DNA of 64,000 nucleotides from Pseudomonas solani (GCF_026072635.1 NZ_AP023081.1:218501-282500); one strand, 5' to 3'; shown: positions 41,868 through 50,834, numbered from the stretch's first letter. A program made the numbers and translations. Notes: a model not told the origin generated them from the letters alone.

Positions 41868-42395
41868 TCAGGGCGTGCTAGCCAGATGCGAGTCGAGCAG
41901 CACGCGCTTGGCGTTCAGGTAGCTTTTCTGCCAGTAGCTGTTGGACAGGCTGTCGAGGCGTACCGTTCCGCCGCTGGAAGGCGCATGGACGAAGCGCCCC
42001 TCGCCGACGTAGATGCCGGCGTGGCTGACCTGGCCGCCGCCGTTGGTGGCAAAGAACACCAGATCGCCGCTCTGCAGGGCGTTCATGCCAATGGTCGGCA
42101 CGCGCATGGCGATGAGCTCGCGGGTGGAGCGCGGCAGGCTGATGCCGGCGGCGTCGCGGTACACGTAGCCGATCAGGCCGCTGCAATCGAAGCCGCTGTC
42201 CGGCATGTTGCCGCCGTAGCGGTAGGGCGTACCCACCAGGCCGAGGGCGCGGAACAGCACGTCATCGGCCGCCGGCGAGGACGGCGCCTGAACCACGGGC
42301 GGGGTGTAGACCGGAGCGGGAGCCGGCGCATGGCTGGAGCAGGCACCGAGCAGGGCGAGCAGCGCGATGAGGGTGAGACGGTGCAAGGCGGGCAT
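41868..42395 (-). CDS. NlpC/P60-family lipoprotein (murein endopeptidase)
   Basis: Envelope protein of 175 residues with a lipobox LLGAC at residues 15-19, so it is anchored in a membrane. The NlpC/P60 domain (about 50-170) has DSGFDCSGLIGYVYRDA (catalytic Cys), GDLVFFATNGGGQVSHAGIYVGEGRFVHAPSSGGTV, cut here into its two halves around the catalytic His. It cleaves peptide cross-bridges of murein. A close relative lies 170 bases upstream on the same strand. Confidence 0.85.
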   Translation of the reverse strand: MPALHRLTLIALLALLGACSSHAPAPAPVYTPPVVQAPSSPAADDVLFRALGLVGTPYRYGGNMPDSGFDCSGLIGYVYRDAAGISLPRSTRELIAMRVPTIGMNALQSGDLVFFATNGGGQVSHAGIYVGEGRFVHAPSSGGTVRLDSLSNSYWQKSYLNAKRVLLDSHLASTP

Positions 42396-42523
42396 GGCAA
42401 GTCAGTCCTGACTTGAGGTTTGCACGCTAATGTGCTGATCCCGCTCGAATAATGCAAGCAAAAAGCCATCGCCGCTGCGCTTGGGCGGCAACCCGTACCT
42501 ATATAAAGGGAGGCGGAAACGAC

Positions 42524-42549
42524 TCGGCCCGGAACAGAGTCCGGGCCGA
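42524..42549. terminator. Hairpin between the two NlpC/P60 genes
   Basis: TCGGCCCGGA and TCCGGGCCGA pair perfectly over six bases, just after the stop codon of the upstream gene. The T-run is weak, so termination may be partial. Confidence 0.5.
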
Positions 42550-42569
42550 TAGGTGCATCTGGATCGCGA

Positions 42570-43187
42570 TCAGCGGTGCATCGAGCCCTGCGCCGAGGCG
42601 TTCATCGAGGGGGAGACCTGCGCGAGGACGCGCTTGGCTTCCATGTAGCTGGCGTTCCAGTAGCGATCATCCAGGCTGTCGACCCGCACACCGCCGCTGC
42701 GGTGGCTGGAGGAATGGATGAACTGGTCGTCGCCGATGTAGATGCCGGCGTGGCTGACGCGACCACGACCACGGTTATTGAAGAAGACGATGTCGCCCGG
42801 CTTCAGTTCGCTGCGCGCAATGACCGGCGCATCGAGGTTGATCATTTCACGGGTAGAGCGCGGCAGCTGGATGCCCGCCTCTTCCTTGAACAGGTAGCCG
42901 ACGAAGCCGCTGCAATCGAAGCCGGTCTTCAGCGAGCGACCACCGAAGCGGTAGGGAGTCCCCACCAGCTCGAAGCCACGCTCGAGAACGTTGTCAGCGA
43001 GGGACGGCAGCTGGTAGGGCTCGTCGTCCATCATATCCGCCATGTCCTGGACGCTCGGCTCTTCGATGACGGCCTGAGGTTCCGGAGTGACGGCTACTTG
43101 CGGCTTTGGCGAGACGCCGGCGCAAGCGGTAAGAAACAGTGCAAACGCAATGGGCACGAGGGGTGCGAAGCGACTGAGCATGGGCAC
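42570..43187 (-). CDS. NlpC/P60-family lipoprotein (murein endopeptidase)
   Basis: Paralogue of the downstream gene, 205 residues (possibly two fewer if the third-codon ATG is used). Lipobox LTAC lies near residue 22. A Pro/Glu-rich linker (about 25-60) precedes the NlpC/P60 domain: TGFDCSGFVGYLFKEEAGI with the Cys, and RVSHAGIYIGDDQFIHSSS with the His. The longer linker suggests that it reaches further from the membrane. From memory, P. aeruginosa has an equivalent tandem pair of NlpC/P60 lipoproteins. Confidence 0.85.
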   Translation of the reverse strand: MPMLSRFAPLVPIAFALFLTACAGVSPKPQVAVTPEPQAVIEEPSVQDMADMMDDEPYQLPSLADNVLERGFELVGTPYRFGGRSLKTGFDCSGFVGYLFKEEAGIQLPRSTREMINLDAPVIARSELKPGDIVFFNNRGRGRVSHAGIYIGDDQFIHSSSHRSGGVRVDSLDDRYWNASYMEAKRVLAQVSPSMNASAQGSMHR

Positions 43188-43247
43188 GACCGTGTCGAAA
43201 ATTATAAGAAGGCGCGAATATGCCCTCTATCGATCTAATTTGCAAAT

Positions 43248-44021
43248 TTAATCGATCGAAATGTGACTCAGTAGTTCCTGCAAAACATCTAAGGCCTTTC
43301 CCTTCAGATGTACGTCGACTGAGCGTGCGAGGTCGGTGCTGGCGGGGTTGATCTCCGCCGTGAAGCCGCCTTGCTGGCGGGTGCGCATCACCGGTTCGAT
43401 GATGTAGGGGAAGCTCGCCGTGGTGCCTACGGCCAGCACCGCATCGAAGCCCTTGCGCAGTTGCGCGTAGAGGGTGTCGATGGCCTTTTCGGGGAGCATT
43501 TCCTCGAACAGGACGACGGGAGGCCGGAGGATACCACCGCACACAGTGCATTTGGGAGGCAAAGGCCGTTCCAGGTGCTGCGACAGTTGGTCACTCTCGG
43601 CACCGCACGACTGGCAGAACAGCGGCGACAGCTCGCCGTGGATCTCGATCAGCCGCTCCGGCGGCGACCCCGCCTGGCGGTGATAGCCGTCGATGTTCTG
43701 CGTCAGCACCCAGCATTCCGGCTTGAGCCGCTGCAATTGCGCGATGGCTTCGTGCCCGGGATTGGGGCGCGCGGCCAGGCAGGCGCTGCCGAGTTGGGCG
43801 AGGTATTTCCAGCACAGCGCCGGGTCGCGCCGCAGCATGGGCCCGGAGATGGCCTCCTCGATCGGGATGCCCTCCTCCGTCATGCCGTTATAGAGGCCAC
43901 CGAGCCCCCGGTAGGTGGGCAGGCCGGAATCCGCCGAAAGCCCGGCACCGGTGATGACCAGGATGCGCTCTGCGCGCTTGAGCTCCGCAGCGACGCGGGC
44001 GATAGCCGACGAATGATTCAT
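43248..44021 (-). CDS. Sirtuin-type NAD-dependent deacetylase
   Basis: Cytoplasmic protein deacylase of 257 residues. VITGAGLSADSGLPTYRG is the NAD-binding GAG loop. LTQNIDGYHRQAG carries the Gln-Asn-Ile-Asp motif and IEIHGEL the catalytic His. FCQSCG and CTVCG form the zinc knuckle. ATG at 44021 lies 26 bases after the DNA glycosylase stop, so the two are probably co-transcribed. Confidence 0.88.
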   Translation of the reverse strand: MNHSSAIARVAAELKRAERILVITGAGLSADSGLPTYRGLGGLYNGMTEEGIPIEEAISGPMLRRDPALCWKYLAQLGSACLAARPNPGHEAIAQLQRLKPECWVLTQNIDGYHRQAGSPPERLIEIHGELSPLFCQSCGAESDQLSQHLERPLPPKCTVCGGILRPPVVLFEEMLPEKAIDTLYAQLRKGFDAVLAVGTTASFPYIIEPVMRTRQQGGFTAEINPASTDLARSVDVHLKGKALDVLQELLSHISID

Positions 44022-44047
44022 GCAAGCCTCCTGCTCGATGAAACGGG

Positions 44048-44719
44048 TCAGTGATTGACGGTGTAGGCCAGCATCGCCGACAGGTGGCACAGCGGCCGCC
44101 CGCTTTCCTCGTGCCAACGGTTGAAGGCGGCCTGTACCAGCGCCAGGTCGCGCAGGCTGGTGGGCACCTTGTCGATGATGTCCTGGGCCTTGAGCGCCGC
44201 GACCATGTCGTTGGACGGGACGAAGGTGTCCTTGCCGACCATGCGCAGGAAACGCGGCGCCGAAAGTCCGCCCATCTGGCTGCCGTGCTTGGCCAGGTAC
44301 TTCCACAACCCGACGATGTCGGACGTCGGCCAATCGGCGATCAGCGCACCGAAGCTGCCCTTCTCGCGACGTACGTCGAGGATGAACTGGGCGTTGCGCG
44401 GCACGCTCTTGAGCTTGCCCAGGTGGCGAATCAGCCGCGCGTCCTGCATCAGCCGCTCCAGGTGCTCGGCGCCCATCAGCACCACCTTCTCCGGATCGAA
44501 GCCGAAGAACACCTCCTCGAAGGCCGGCCACTTGGCGTCCACCAGGCTGTGCTTGAGCCCGGCACGGAACACCCGCAGGGCCAGCAGCGACAGGTAGCGG
44601 TCATCGCTCAGCTCGCGCAGCTCGGCATCGCTGCGCGGCTGCGGCAGGCGCGCTTCCAGGGCCTCGGCCGAACCGAAGCGGTTGAGGCAGTACTCGTGAA
44701 GCCAGCGGTAGTCACGCAT
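44048..44719 (-). CDS. DNA-3-methyladenine glycosylase I-like protein
   Basis: Protein of 223 residues resembling the Tag family, which removes 3-methyladenine from alkylated DNA. It shows ALRVFRAGLKHSLVDAKWPA, FEEVFFGFDPEKV, and LIRHLGKLKSVPRNAQFILD, in place of the canonical Tag motifs. The Cys/His zinc ligands of E. coli Tag are not all evident, so it belongs to a diverged subgroup. It is first in a unit with the sirtuin gene. Confidence 0.7.
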   Translation of the reverse strand: MRDYRWLHEYCLNRFGSAEALEARLPQPRSDAELRELSDDRYLSLLALRVFRAGLKHSLVDAKWPAFEEVFFGFDPEKVVLMGAEHLERLMQDARLIRHLGKLKSVPRNAQFILDVRREKGSFGALIADWPTSDIVGLWKYLAKHGSQMGGLSAPRFLRMVGKDTFVPSNDMVAALKAQDIIDKVPTSLRDLALVQAAFNRWHEESGRPLCHLSAMLAYTVNH

Positions 44720-44740
44720 AAAAAGGGCCTTGGCTAGAAA

Positions 44741-44771
44741 GCTTGAAGCTTGAAGCTTGAAGCTTGAAGCC
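44741..44771. repeat. Tandem heptamer array (GCTTGAA)4
   Basis: Four perfect head-to-tail copies of GCTTGAA followed by GC, in the short gap between the glycosylase and ttcA genes. A second array of three copies in the same orientation lies 3 kb away (47883). Confidence 0.85.
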
Positions 44772-44805
44772 TTCCGGTTTCAGGCTCTCGGCTTCCAGCT
44801 CCACT

Positions 44806-45630
44806 TCAGATATTGACGACGTCCAGGGTGCGCGGCGCGGCGCTTTCGTCGATGCGCAGGTTGGTGAAGTCGAACAGGTTGCGGTCGGCCAGTTGCGAGG
44901 GCACCACGTTCTGCAGGGCGCGGAACATGATCTCGGTGCGGCCCGGCGACTTGCGCTCCCAGTCCTGGAGCATCTCCTTGACCACCTGGCGCTGCAGGTT
45001 CTCCTGGGAGCCACAGAGGTTGCACGGGATGATCGGGAATTCCTTGAGCTGCGAGTAGGCCTCGATATCGGCCTCGTTGCAGTACGCCAGCGGGCGGATC
45101 ACCACGTTGCGGCCGTCGTCGGCACGCAGCTTCGGCGGCATGGCCTTGAGGGTGCCGCCATAGAACATGTTGAGGAAGAAGGTTTCCAGGATGTCGTCGC
45201 GGTGGTGACCGAGGGCCATCTTGGTCGCACCGATCTCGTCGGCGAAGGTGTAGAGCGTGCCTCGGCGCAGGCGCGAGCACAGCGAGCAGGTGGTCTTGCC
45301 TTCCGGGATCTTCTCCTTGACCACCGAATAGGTGTCCTTCTCGACGATGTGGTACTCGACGCCGATGGAGTCCAGGTAGGCAGGCAGCACGTGCTCGGGG
45401 AAGCCGGGCTGCTTCTGGTCCATGTTCACCGCCACGATCTCGAACTTGATCGGCGCGACCTTCTGCAGGTAAAGCAGGACGTCGAGCATGGTGTAGCTGT
45501 CCTTGCCGCCGGACAGGCAGACCATGACCTTGTCGCCCTCCTCGATCATGTTGAAGTCGGCGATGGCTTCGCCAGCGAGGCGACGGATACGTTTCTGCAG
45601 TTTGTTCTGGTTGACCGAAAGGGTGCCCAT
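44806..45630 (-). CDS. ttcA: tRNA 2-thiocytidine(32) synthetase
   Basis: Enzyme of 274 residues that thiolates cytidine 32 of certain tRNAs using ATP and an iron-sulfur cluster. MVCLSGGKDSYTML is the PP-loop. TTCSLCSRLRRG and IPCNLCGSQENLQR are the two CxxC pairs that bind the cluster. MALGHHRDDILETFFLNMFYGG is a further family signature. Length and start are normal. Confidence 0.94.
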   Translation of the reverse strand: MGTLSVNQNKLQKRIRRLAGEAIADFNMIEEGDKVMVCLSGGKDSYTMLDVLLYLQKVAPIKFEIVAVNMDQKQPGFPEHVLPAYLDSIGVEYHIVEKDTYSVVKEKIPEGKTTCSLCSRLRRGTLYTFADEIGATKMALGHHRDDILETFFLNMFYGGTLKAMPPKLRADDGRNVVIRPLAYCNEADIEAYSQLKEFPIIPCNLCGSQENLQRQVVKEMLQDWERKSPGRTEIMFRALQNVVPSQLADRNLFDFTNLRIDESAAPRTLDVVNI

Positions 45631-45730
45631 GGTGCTCTGGAATCCGGGGAGGGGTGCGAAAAGCTGGCTATTTTACGCACAAAGCGCGCGCCGCCCCAGC
45701 CCTCTGTTTCGCTGTGCTAGCCTGCGCCCG

Positions 45731-46327
45731 ATGAACGACGAACTAGACCCCTCCCTCGACCTCGCCGACCAGCTCCTGGTGCTGCTCCGCCAGCAACCGG
45801 ACGGCATCGGCGAATTCGACCTGATCCAGCGCCTGAAGGCCGGCCACTCCACCCACATCCCCAACCTGGGCCTCGGTGATCGCCTGGTACTGTTCCGCAC
45901 CCACTTCCTGCTGTTCAACGCCCTCTATCTATTACGCGACCGGCTCTGGGCCGAAGGAACCGCCTTTCTCGCCATCAGCCCGCTGAGCATCCAGCTGCTG
46001 CCTTACGCAGCGGGCAGTGACGCCCTCACCGAACACGACCCGCTGCGCACCTACTACCTGGACACCCGTCACCTGCGCGACACCACCGAGCGGGATGTCG
46101 AGAAACTGCTCTCGAGCTTCTGGACGCGCATGCAGGGCGGGGACGAGAAGCTCGCCGCCCTCGAGCTGTTCGAACTGGTGAACAGCGAGGAAGCGCTCAA
46201 CCTCGGGGTGATCAAGCATCGCTACCGCCAACTGGTGAGCCAGCATCACCCCGATCGCGGCGGCAGCACCGAGCGCATCCAGTCGATCAACAAGGCGATG
46301 GAAATACTTCAGCGCTATTACAGCTGA
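45731..46327 (+). CDS. J-domain co-chaperone (DnaJ-related N-terminal domain)
   Basis: Protein of 198 residues. The N-terminal 130 residues match the DnaJ-related domain (LRQQPDGIGEFDLIQRLK, LFRTHFLLFNALYLLRDRLW). The C-terminal J-domain includes RQLVSQHHPDRGGS, with the HPD motif that stimulates Hsp70 ATPase. It lacks zinc-finger and substrate domains of DnaJ. ATG at 45731 is chosen because upstream sequence overlaps the ttcA promoter. It is divergent from ttcA. Confidence 0.85.
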   Translation: MNDELDPSLDLADQLLVLLRQQPDGIGEFDLIQRLKAGHSTHIPNLGLGDRLVLFRTHFLLFNALYLLRDRLWAEGTAFLAISPLSIQLLPYAAGSDALTEHDPLRTYYLDTRHLRDTTERDVEKLLSSFWTRMQGGDEKLAALELFELVNSEEALNLGVIKHRYRQLVSQHHPDRGGSTERIQSINKAMEILQRYYS

Positions 46328-46491
46328 GCACTAAGTCTGATTTGCTCTAAAGCCACGGCAGACGCGGACTCCAGCCTGTACCTATACTGCGACACAAGGT
46401 CGCATGCGTCGGCCGGGCACCGGGCGGCGCTGGCTATGCGTCCCAGGCGCTTTGCTGGGGGCGACCTCATAATAATGAGGAGGTGTTCAGA

Positions 46492-47091
46492 ATGATCCAC
46501 CACGTTTGGGGGCTCTTCACCCATCCCGATCAGGAATGGCAGGAAATCCGTGGCGAGGAAGAAAGCATCAGCCACATGTACCTCACCCATATCCTGGTAC
46601 TCGCAGCCATACCCGTTGTCTCTGCCTATATAGGAACCACCCAGGTCGGCTGGGCCATCGGCAAGGGCGATCCGGTCATGCTCACGCAGTCCAGCGCGAT
46701 GCAGATGACCATCCTCTCCTACTTCGCCATGCTCGCCGGTGTCGCCGTCATGGGCGCCTTCATCCACTGGATGGCGCGCACCTACGACGCCTCGCCAAGT
46801 TTCACCGAATGCGTCGTGTTCGCCGCGTACTGCGCCACGCCGCTGTTCATCGGCGGGCTCGCGGCGCTCTACCCGCACCTGTGGCTGGGCATGATGATCG
46901 GCACCGCCGCCATCTGCTACACGGTCTACCTGCTCTACGTGGGCATACCGACCTTCATGAACATTCCATCCGACGAGGGCTTCCTGTTCTCCAGCTCGGT
47001 GCTGGCCGTGGGCCTGGTGGTGCTGGTGGCGATGATCGCCGCCTCCGTCATCTTCTGGGGCATGGGCGTAGGCCCGGTCTACATCCGCTGA
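46492..47091 (+). CDS. Yip1-domain inner-membrane protein
   Basis: Membrane protein of 199 residues with five predicted spans and the Yip1 start IHHVWGLFTHPDQEWQEIR. ATG at 46492 has GAGGAGG upstream; the GTG three codons earlier lies inside that ribosome site. The middle (ASPSFTECVVFAAYCATPLF) is typical of bacterial Yip1 relatives. The function is unknown. It is closed by a terminator. Confidence 0.8.
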   Translation: MIHHVWGLFTHPDQEWQEIRGEEESISHMYLTHILVLAAIPVVSAYIGTTQVGWAIGKGDPVMLTQSSAMQMTILSYFAMLAGVAVMGAFIHWMARTYDASPSFTECVVFAAYCATPLFIGGLAALYPHLWLGMMIGTAAICYTVYLLYVGIPTFMNIPSDEGFLFSSSVLAVGLVVLVAMIAASVIFWGMGVGPVYIR

Positions 47092-47110
47092 CCCCTTCAC
47101 CCGTAGCACG

Positions 47111-47138
47111 GAGGCCGCCCATGGGCGGCCTCTTCGTT
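47111..47138 (+). terminator. Terminator after the Yip1-domain gene
   Basis: GAGGCCGCCC and GGGCGGCCTC are a perfect palindrome followed by TTCGTTT, 20 bases after the stop codon. Confidence 0.8.
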
Positions 47139-47343
47139 TGCCCTCCCGCTCGACCAAAACTCGGCAATCGGGCGCGTGGCCTTGCGGGGCATGGTCAACG
47201 TGCTGGTCTCGGTGATCCTGCACGGGCACCTCTACCTGATGCCGGAATACGTCTAGAACGGCGCACCACGACCGCTCGGCAGGAGAACGATTCGGCCGGT
47301 GGCGGCTTTGCGGCATAATTGCGGGCTCTGGAGAGCCCCCTTT

Positions 47344-47838
47344 ATGCCCGAGCTGCTACACGCCCGCGTCGAAGCCTGCTACCAGCAGGCGGAAGCTTTT
47401 TTCCAACGCCGGTTCACCCGCCCCGAAGTGAGCTTCAAGCTGCGGGGCCAGAAGGCCGGTGTCGCTCACCTGGATGAGAACAAGCTGCGCTTCAACCCCC
47501 AGCTGTATCGCGAGAACCAGGACGATTTCCTCAAGCAGACCGTTGCCCACGAAGTGGCGCACCTGGTCGCCCACCAACTGTTCGGCCACCGTATCCAGCC
47601 CCATGGCGAGGAATGGCAGCTGATCATGCGGGGCGTCTACGAGCTGCCGCCCAACCGCTGCCACAGCTACGACGTCAAGCGCCGCAAGGTCACCCGCTAC
47701 CTGTACCGCTGCGCCTGCCCGGACGGCGACTACCCCTTCTCCTCCCAGCGCCACGCCCTGGTGGCGCGCGGGCGTCGTTACTACTGCCGACGCTGCAAGG
47801 TGACCCTGGTGTTCAGCGGGGAACAGCGGCAGGAATAA
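47344..47838 (+). CDS. sprT: SprT-family zinc metalloprotein
   Basis: Protein of 164 residues. TVAHEVAHLVAHQLFG carries the HEVAH zinc-binding motif near residue 70, and HGEEWQLIMRGVY supplies the third ligand region. A C-terminal zinc-ribbon-like part has YRCACPDGDYPFSSQRHALV and YYCRRCKVTLVF. Eukaryotic Spartan relatives are DNA-protein crosslink proteases; the bacterial role is not firmly known. ATG at 47344 is preferred over an upstream start, since it matches the family N-terminus. Confidence 0.88.
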   Translation: MPELLHARVEACYQQAEAFFQRRFTRPEVSFKLRGQKAGVAHLDENKLRFNPQLYRENQDDFLKQTVAHEVAHLVAHQLFGHRIQPHGEEWQLIMRGVYELPPNRCHSYDVKRRKVTRYLYRCACPDGDYPFSSQRHALVARGRRYYCRRCKVTLVFSGEQRQE

Positions 47839-47882
47839 TCCAAAGCCCGCAGGGCGGGTGTAACCCGTCGATGTGCGGCTTC

Positions 47883-47905
47883 GCTTGAAGCTTGAAGCTT
47901 GAAGC
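47883..47905. repeat. Tandem heptamer array (GCTTGAA)3
   Basis: Three copies of GCTTGAA plus GC, the same unit and orientation as the array at 44741, lying in the gap after sprT. Confidence 0.85.
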
Positions 47906-47912
47906 AACGAGT

Positions 47913-47936
47913 GTGGGAGCGAATTCATTCGCGAAG
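47913..47936. repeat. REP-like palindrome (GTGGGAGCGAATTCATTCGCGAA)
   Basis: The GTGGGAGCG head followed by the GCGAATTCATTCGC hairpin (47919-47932) is the common REP form of pseudomonads. It lies between convergent sprT and CoA-transferase genes. Confidence 0.8.
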
Positions 47937-47994
47937 CTGAAGCCCACCCTACGCCAACCCCACGCCTGTCTATCCACATCCGCCGAACGCACGC

Positions 47995-49174
47995 CTACCC
48001 CGTCACCTTGCCAGCTTTCAGCGAGGCGATCTGCTCGGCGGTGTAGCCCAGCTCGGCCAGCACCTCGGCGGTGTGGGCACCTACGGCTGCGCCGACATGG
48101 CGCGGTGCGGGCAGGCCATTGGAGAACTTGATCGGGCAGGCGATCTGCCGTTGCGCCGGCAGCCCGTCGCGGGGCACTTCGGTGACCAGGCCGCGCGCCT
48201 CGATCTGCGGGTGCCGCACCGCTTCGGAGAGCGGCAGCATCGGCTCGACGCAGGCATCCAGGGCGGCGAACACCTCGCTCCATTCGGCGAAGTCGCGCTT
48301 CTCGAACTCGATCTCGATGGCGCGCTTGAGCTCGCGCTGGTCCTCCGGCTTGGGCGATAGCCCGCGTGCGGCCAGGTCCGGCCGGCCGATGGCGGCGCAG
48401 AACTGCTGCATGAACTGCGGTTCCAGGCTGCCCACCGAGAACCAGCGGCCGTCACGGGTGCGGTAGTAGTCATAGAAGCTGCCGCCGTTCAGCGCCTGGT
48501 TCTCCATGTCCGGCTCCACGCCGGCACCGAGATAGCCCGCACCGGCCATGCCGTGCAGGCTGAAGGCGCAGTCGGTCATGCTCACGTCCACGTGCTGCCC
48601 CTCCCCCGTCACCTGGCGCTGGATCACCGCCGCCAGCAGGCCCATCACCCGTGCAGCGAGCCGCCGGCAATATCCGCCAGTTGCACGCCCAGGGGCAGCG
48701 GGCCGCTTTCCTGGCGCCCGGTGTAGCTGGCGATGCCGGCCACGGCCAGGTAGTTGATGTCGTGGCCGGCACGGTCACGGAAGGGGCCGCTCTGGCCGTA
48801 GCCGGTGATGGAGACGTAGATCAGCCTGGGGTTGATCGCCTTCAGCGCCTCGTAGCCCACGCCCAGCTTGTCCATCACCCCGGGGCGGAACTGCTCCAGC
48901 ACGATGTCGTACTCGGCCACCAGTTGGCGCACCACCCCACCGCCTCGGGGCGCTTGAGATCGAGGGCGATGCTGCGCTTGTTGCGGTTCAGGTAGGCGTG
49001 GCTGGTGGAGGTGCCACCGTCATGGGGCGGCAACACGCGCACCAGGTCCATGCGGCTGGGGGATTCGACGCGCAGCACCTCGGCGCCCATGTCGGCCAGC
49101 AGCAGCGAGGCGAAGGGCCCCGGCAGCAGGGTGGAGAAATCAAGGATCTTCAGCGAAGCGAGCGGGCCTGTCAT
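47995..49174 (-). pseudogene. CaiB/BaiF-family CoA-transferase, two frameshifts
   Basis: Family III CoA-transferase, which moves CoA between carboxylic acids. The protein is spread over three frames: MTGPLASLKILDFSTLLPGP... to RPEAVG; then VRQLVAEYDIVLEQFRPG... to GGSLHG; then VMGLLAAVIQRQVTGEGQ... to the end. One extra base in each of two G runs (plus-strand C4 at 48935-48938 and C3 at 48648-48650) joins them into a 393-residue protein of normal length. LNRNKRSIALDLK is a family signature; the active-site Asp falls in the middle part. It is last in a four-gene CoA unit. Confidence 0.85.
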
Positions 49175-49196
49175 GGCGACTCCATAGCGGTTCGGT

Positions 49197-50834
49197 TCAT
49201 TCCCAATGCAGCGGCTGGTGCCTGTCCAGGCACGCGGCCACTGCGGCGAAGCGTTGTTCCAGCACGTTGCGGCGGATCTTCATGGTCGGCGTCATGCAGC
49301 CGTTATCCACCGTCCAGGGCTCGCGCACCAGCACGAAATGGCTGATGCGCTCATGGGCCAGGAGGCGCTCGTTGAGGGCCTGCAGGCTGGCCGCCAGCTC
49401 GGCCTCGATCTGCCCGCGCGCCTGCGCCCGGGCCGCCGGGCTGAGTTCGATCAGCGCCAGTGGCTGGTCCAGGCCGTTGCCCATCAGGCACACCTGCTCC
49501 ACCCAGAGGTTCTTGGCGATCTCGCCCTCGATGGGGGCCGGCGCCACGTACTTGCCCTTGCTGGTCTTGAAGATGTCCTTCACCCGCCCGGTGATGCGCA
49601 GGTAGCCATCGGCGTCGATCTCGCCCTTGTCGCCGGTGTGCAACCAGCCCAGCTGCAGCGTATCGGCGGTCTTCTCCGGCTCCAGGTAGTAGCCGGCCAT
49701 CAGCGCGCGGCTGCGGTAGAGGATCTCGCCGTTCTCGGCGATGCGCACCTCGTTGTCCGGCATCACCCGGCCGACGCTGCCGAAGCGCACCTGGCCCGGC
49801 CGGTTGAAGTTGCCGTAGGCGAAGTTCTCGGTCATGCCGTAACCCTCGCAGATGGTCAGGCCGATGCGCTGGTACCACTCCAGCAGCGCCACCGGGATCG
49901 GCGCCGCACCGCTGACCAGCACCCGCGCACGGTCCAGCCCCAGCCCCTGGCGCACCTTGCGCGCCACCAGCGCACCCAGCAGCGGGATGCGCAGCAGGCG
50001 GTCCAGCTTGGCCTGGGGCAGCTTCTCCAGCACGCCCTGCTGGAAGCGCGTCCACAACCGCGGCACGGAAAAGAACACCGTCGGCCGCACCCGCTTGAGG
50101 TCGGCGGCGAAGGTGTCCAGGGATTCGACGAAGGCGATGGCGCCCCCGCAATACAGGCTGTTGGTTTCCACCAGGAAACGCTCCGCCGCGTGGGACAGCG
50201 GCAGGTAGGAGAAGAACTGCTCGCGCTCGTTGAGCCCCATCTCCGCCACCGAGCGGCTGGAGGCGAAGGCGAAGGCCTCGGCCCGCTGCATCACGCCCTT
50301 GGGTTGGCCGGTGGTGCCGGAGGTGTAGAGGATGCTGAGCAGGTCATCAGGGCGCTGCACATGCCCATCGCGCAGCGGTTCATGGGCGGCGAGCAGCGCG
50401 TGCCACTGATGCGGCGCGCTCAGGGTCGGATACGGCATGGCGACGCGGATGACCTCGGCGGGGATGCCGGCCGCGAACCTCTCCGCCTCGTCCAGCTTGC
50501 CGAGGATGATCACCTTGCACGCCGAGTGGCGCAGCACGTAGTCGATGCTCTCGGCGGATTGCAGCGGGTAGAGCGGCACGCTGACCAGCCCGGCGAGCAT
50601 GATCGCCAGGTCGCTGATGATCCACTCGGCACAGTTCTTCGCCAGGATCGCCACCCGGTCGCCCGGCGCGCAGCCCAGCGCCTGCAGCGCACTGGCCAGG
50701 CGCCGCGCCTGGTCGTCGGCCTGGCGCCAGGTCAGGTCATGCCACTGGCGCTCCACCGGCTGGCTGAGCCAGACGCGGTCCGGCGTGGTGCCCACCCAAT
50801 GGGCGAGCCGCTGCAACGGCAGTTGATCGGTCAT
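49197..50834 (-). CDS. AMP-binding long-chain acyl-CoA synthetase-like ligase
   Basis: Adenylate-forming ligase of 545 residues that makes acyl-CoA from a carboxylic acid, ATP and CoA. LLSILYTSGTTGQPKGVMQR is the P-loop-like motif, CEGYGMTENFAYGNFN motif II, and GWLHTGDKGEIDADGYLRITGRVKDIF, split here by its two halves, contains the hinge. ATG at 50834 has AAGGAGG upstream. The substrate class is probably fatty or aromatic acids and cannot be narrowed by sequence. Confidence 0.85.
   Translation of the reverse strand: MTDQLPLQRLAHWVGTTPDRVWLSQPVERQWHDLTWRQADDQARRLASALQALGCAPGDRVAILAKNCAEWIISDLAIMLAGLVSVPLYPLQSAESIDYVLRHSACKVIILGKLDEAERFAAGIPAEVIRVAMPYPTLSAPHQWHALLAAHEPLRDGHVQRPDDLLSILYTSGTTGQPKGVMQRAEAFAFASSRSVAEMGLNEREQFFSYLPLSHAAERFLVETNSLYCGGAIAFVESLDTFAADLKRVRPTVFFSVPRLWTRFQQGVLEKLPQAKLDRLLRIPLLGALVARKVRQGLGLDRARVLVSGAAPIPVALLEWYQRIGLTICEGYGMTENFAYGNFNRPGQVRFGSVGRVMPDNEVRIAENGEILYRSRALMAGYYLEPEKTADTLQLGWLHTGDKGEIDADGYLRITGRVKDIFKTSKGKYVAPAPIEGEIAKNLWVEQVCLMGNGLDQPLALIELSPAARAQARGQIEAELAASLQALNERLLAHERISHFVLVREPWTVDNGCMTPTMKIRRNVLEQRFAAVAACLDRHQPLHWE

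Noticed and set aside
44741..44771. CRISPR-like repeat array
   Set aside because: Seven-base units with no spacers and no cas genes; it is a simple tandem repeat.
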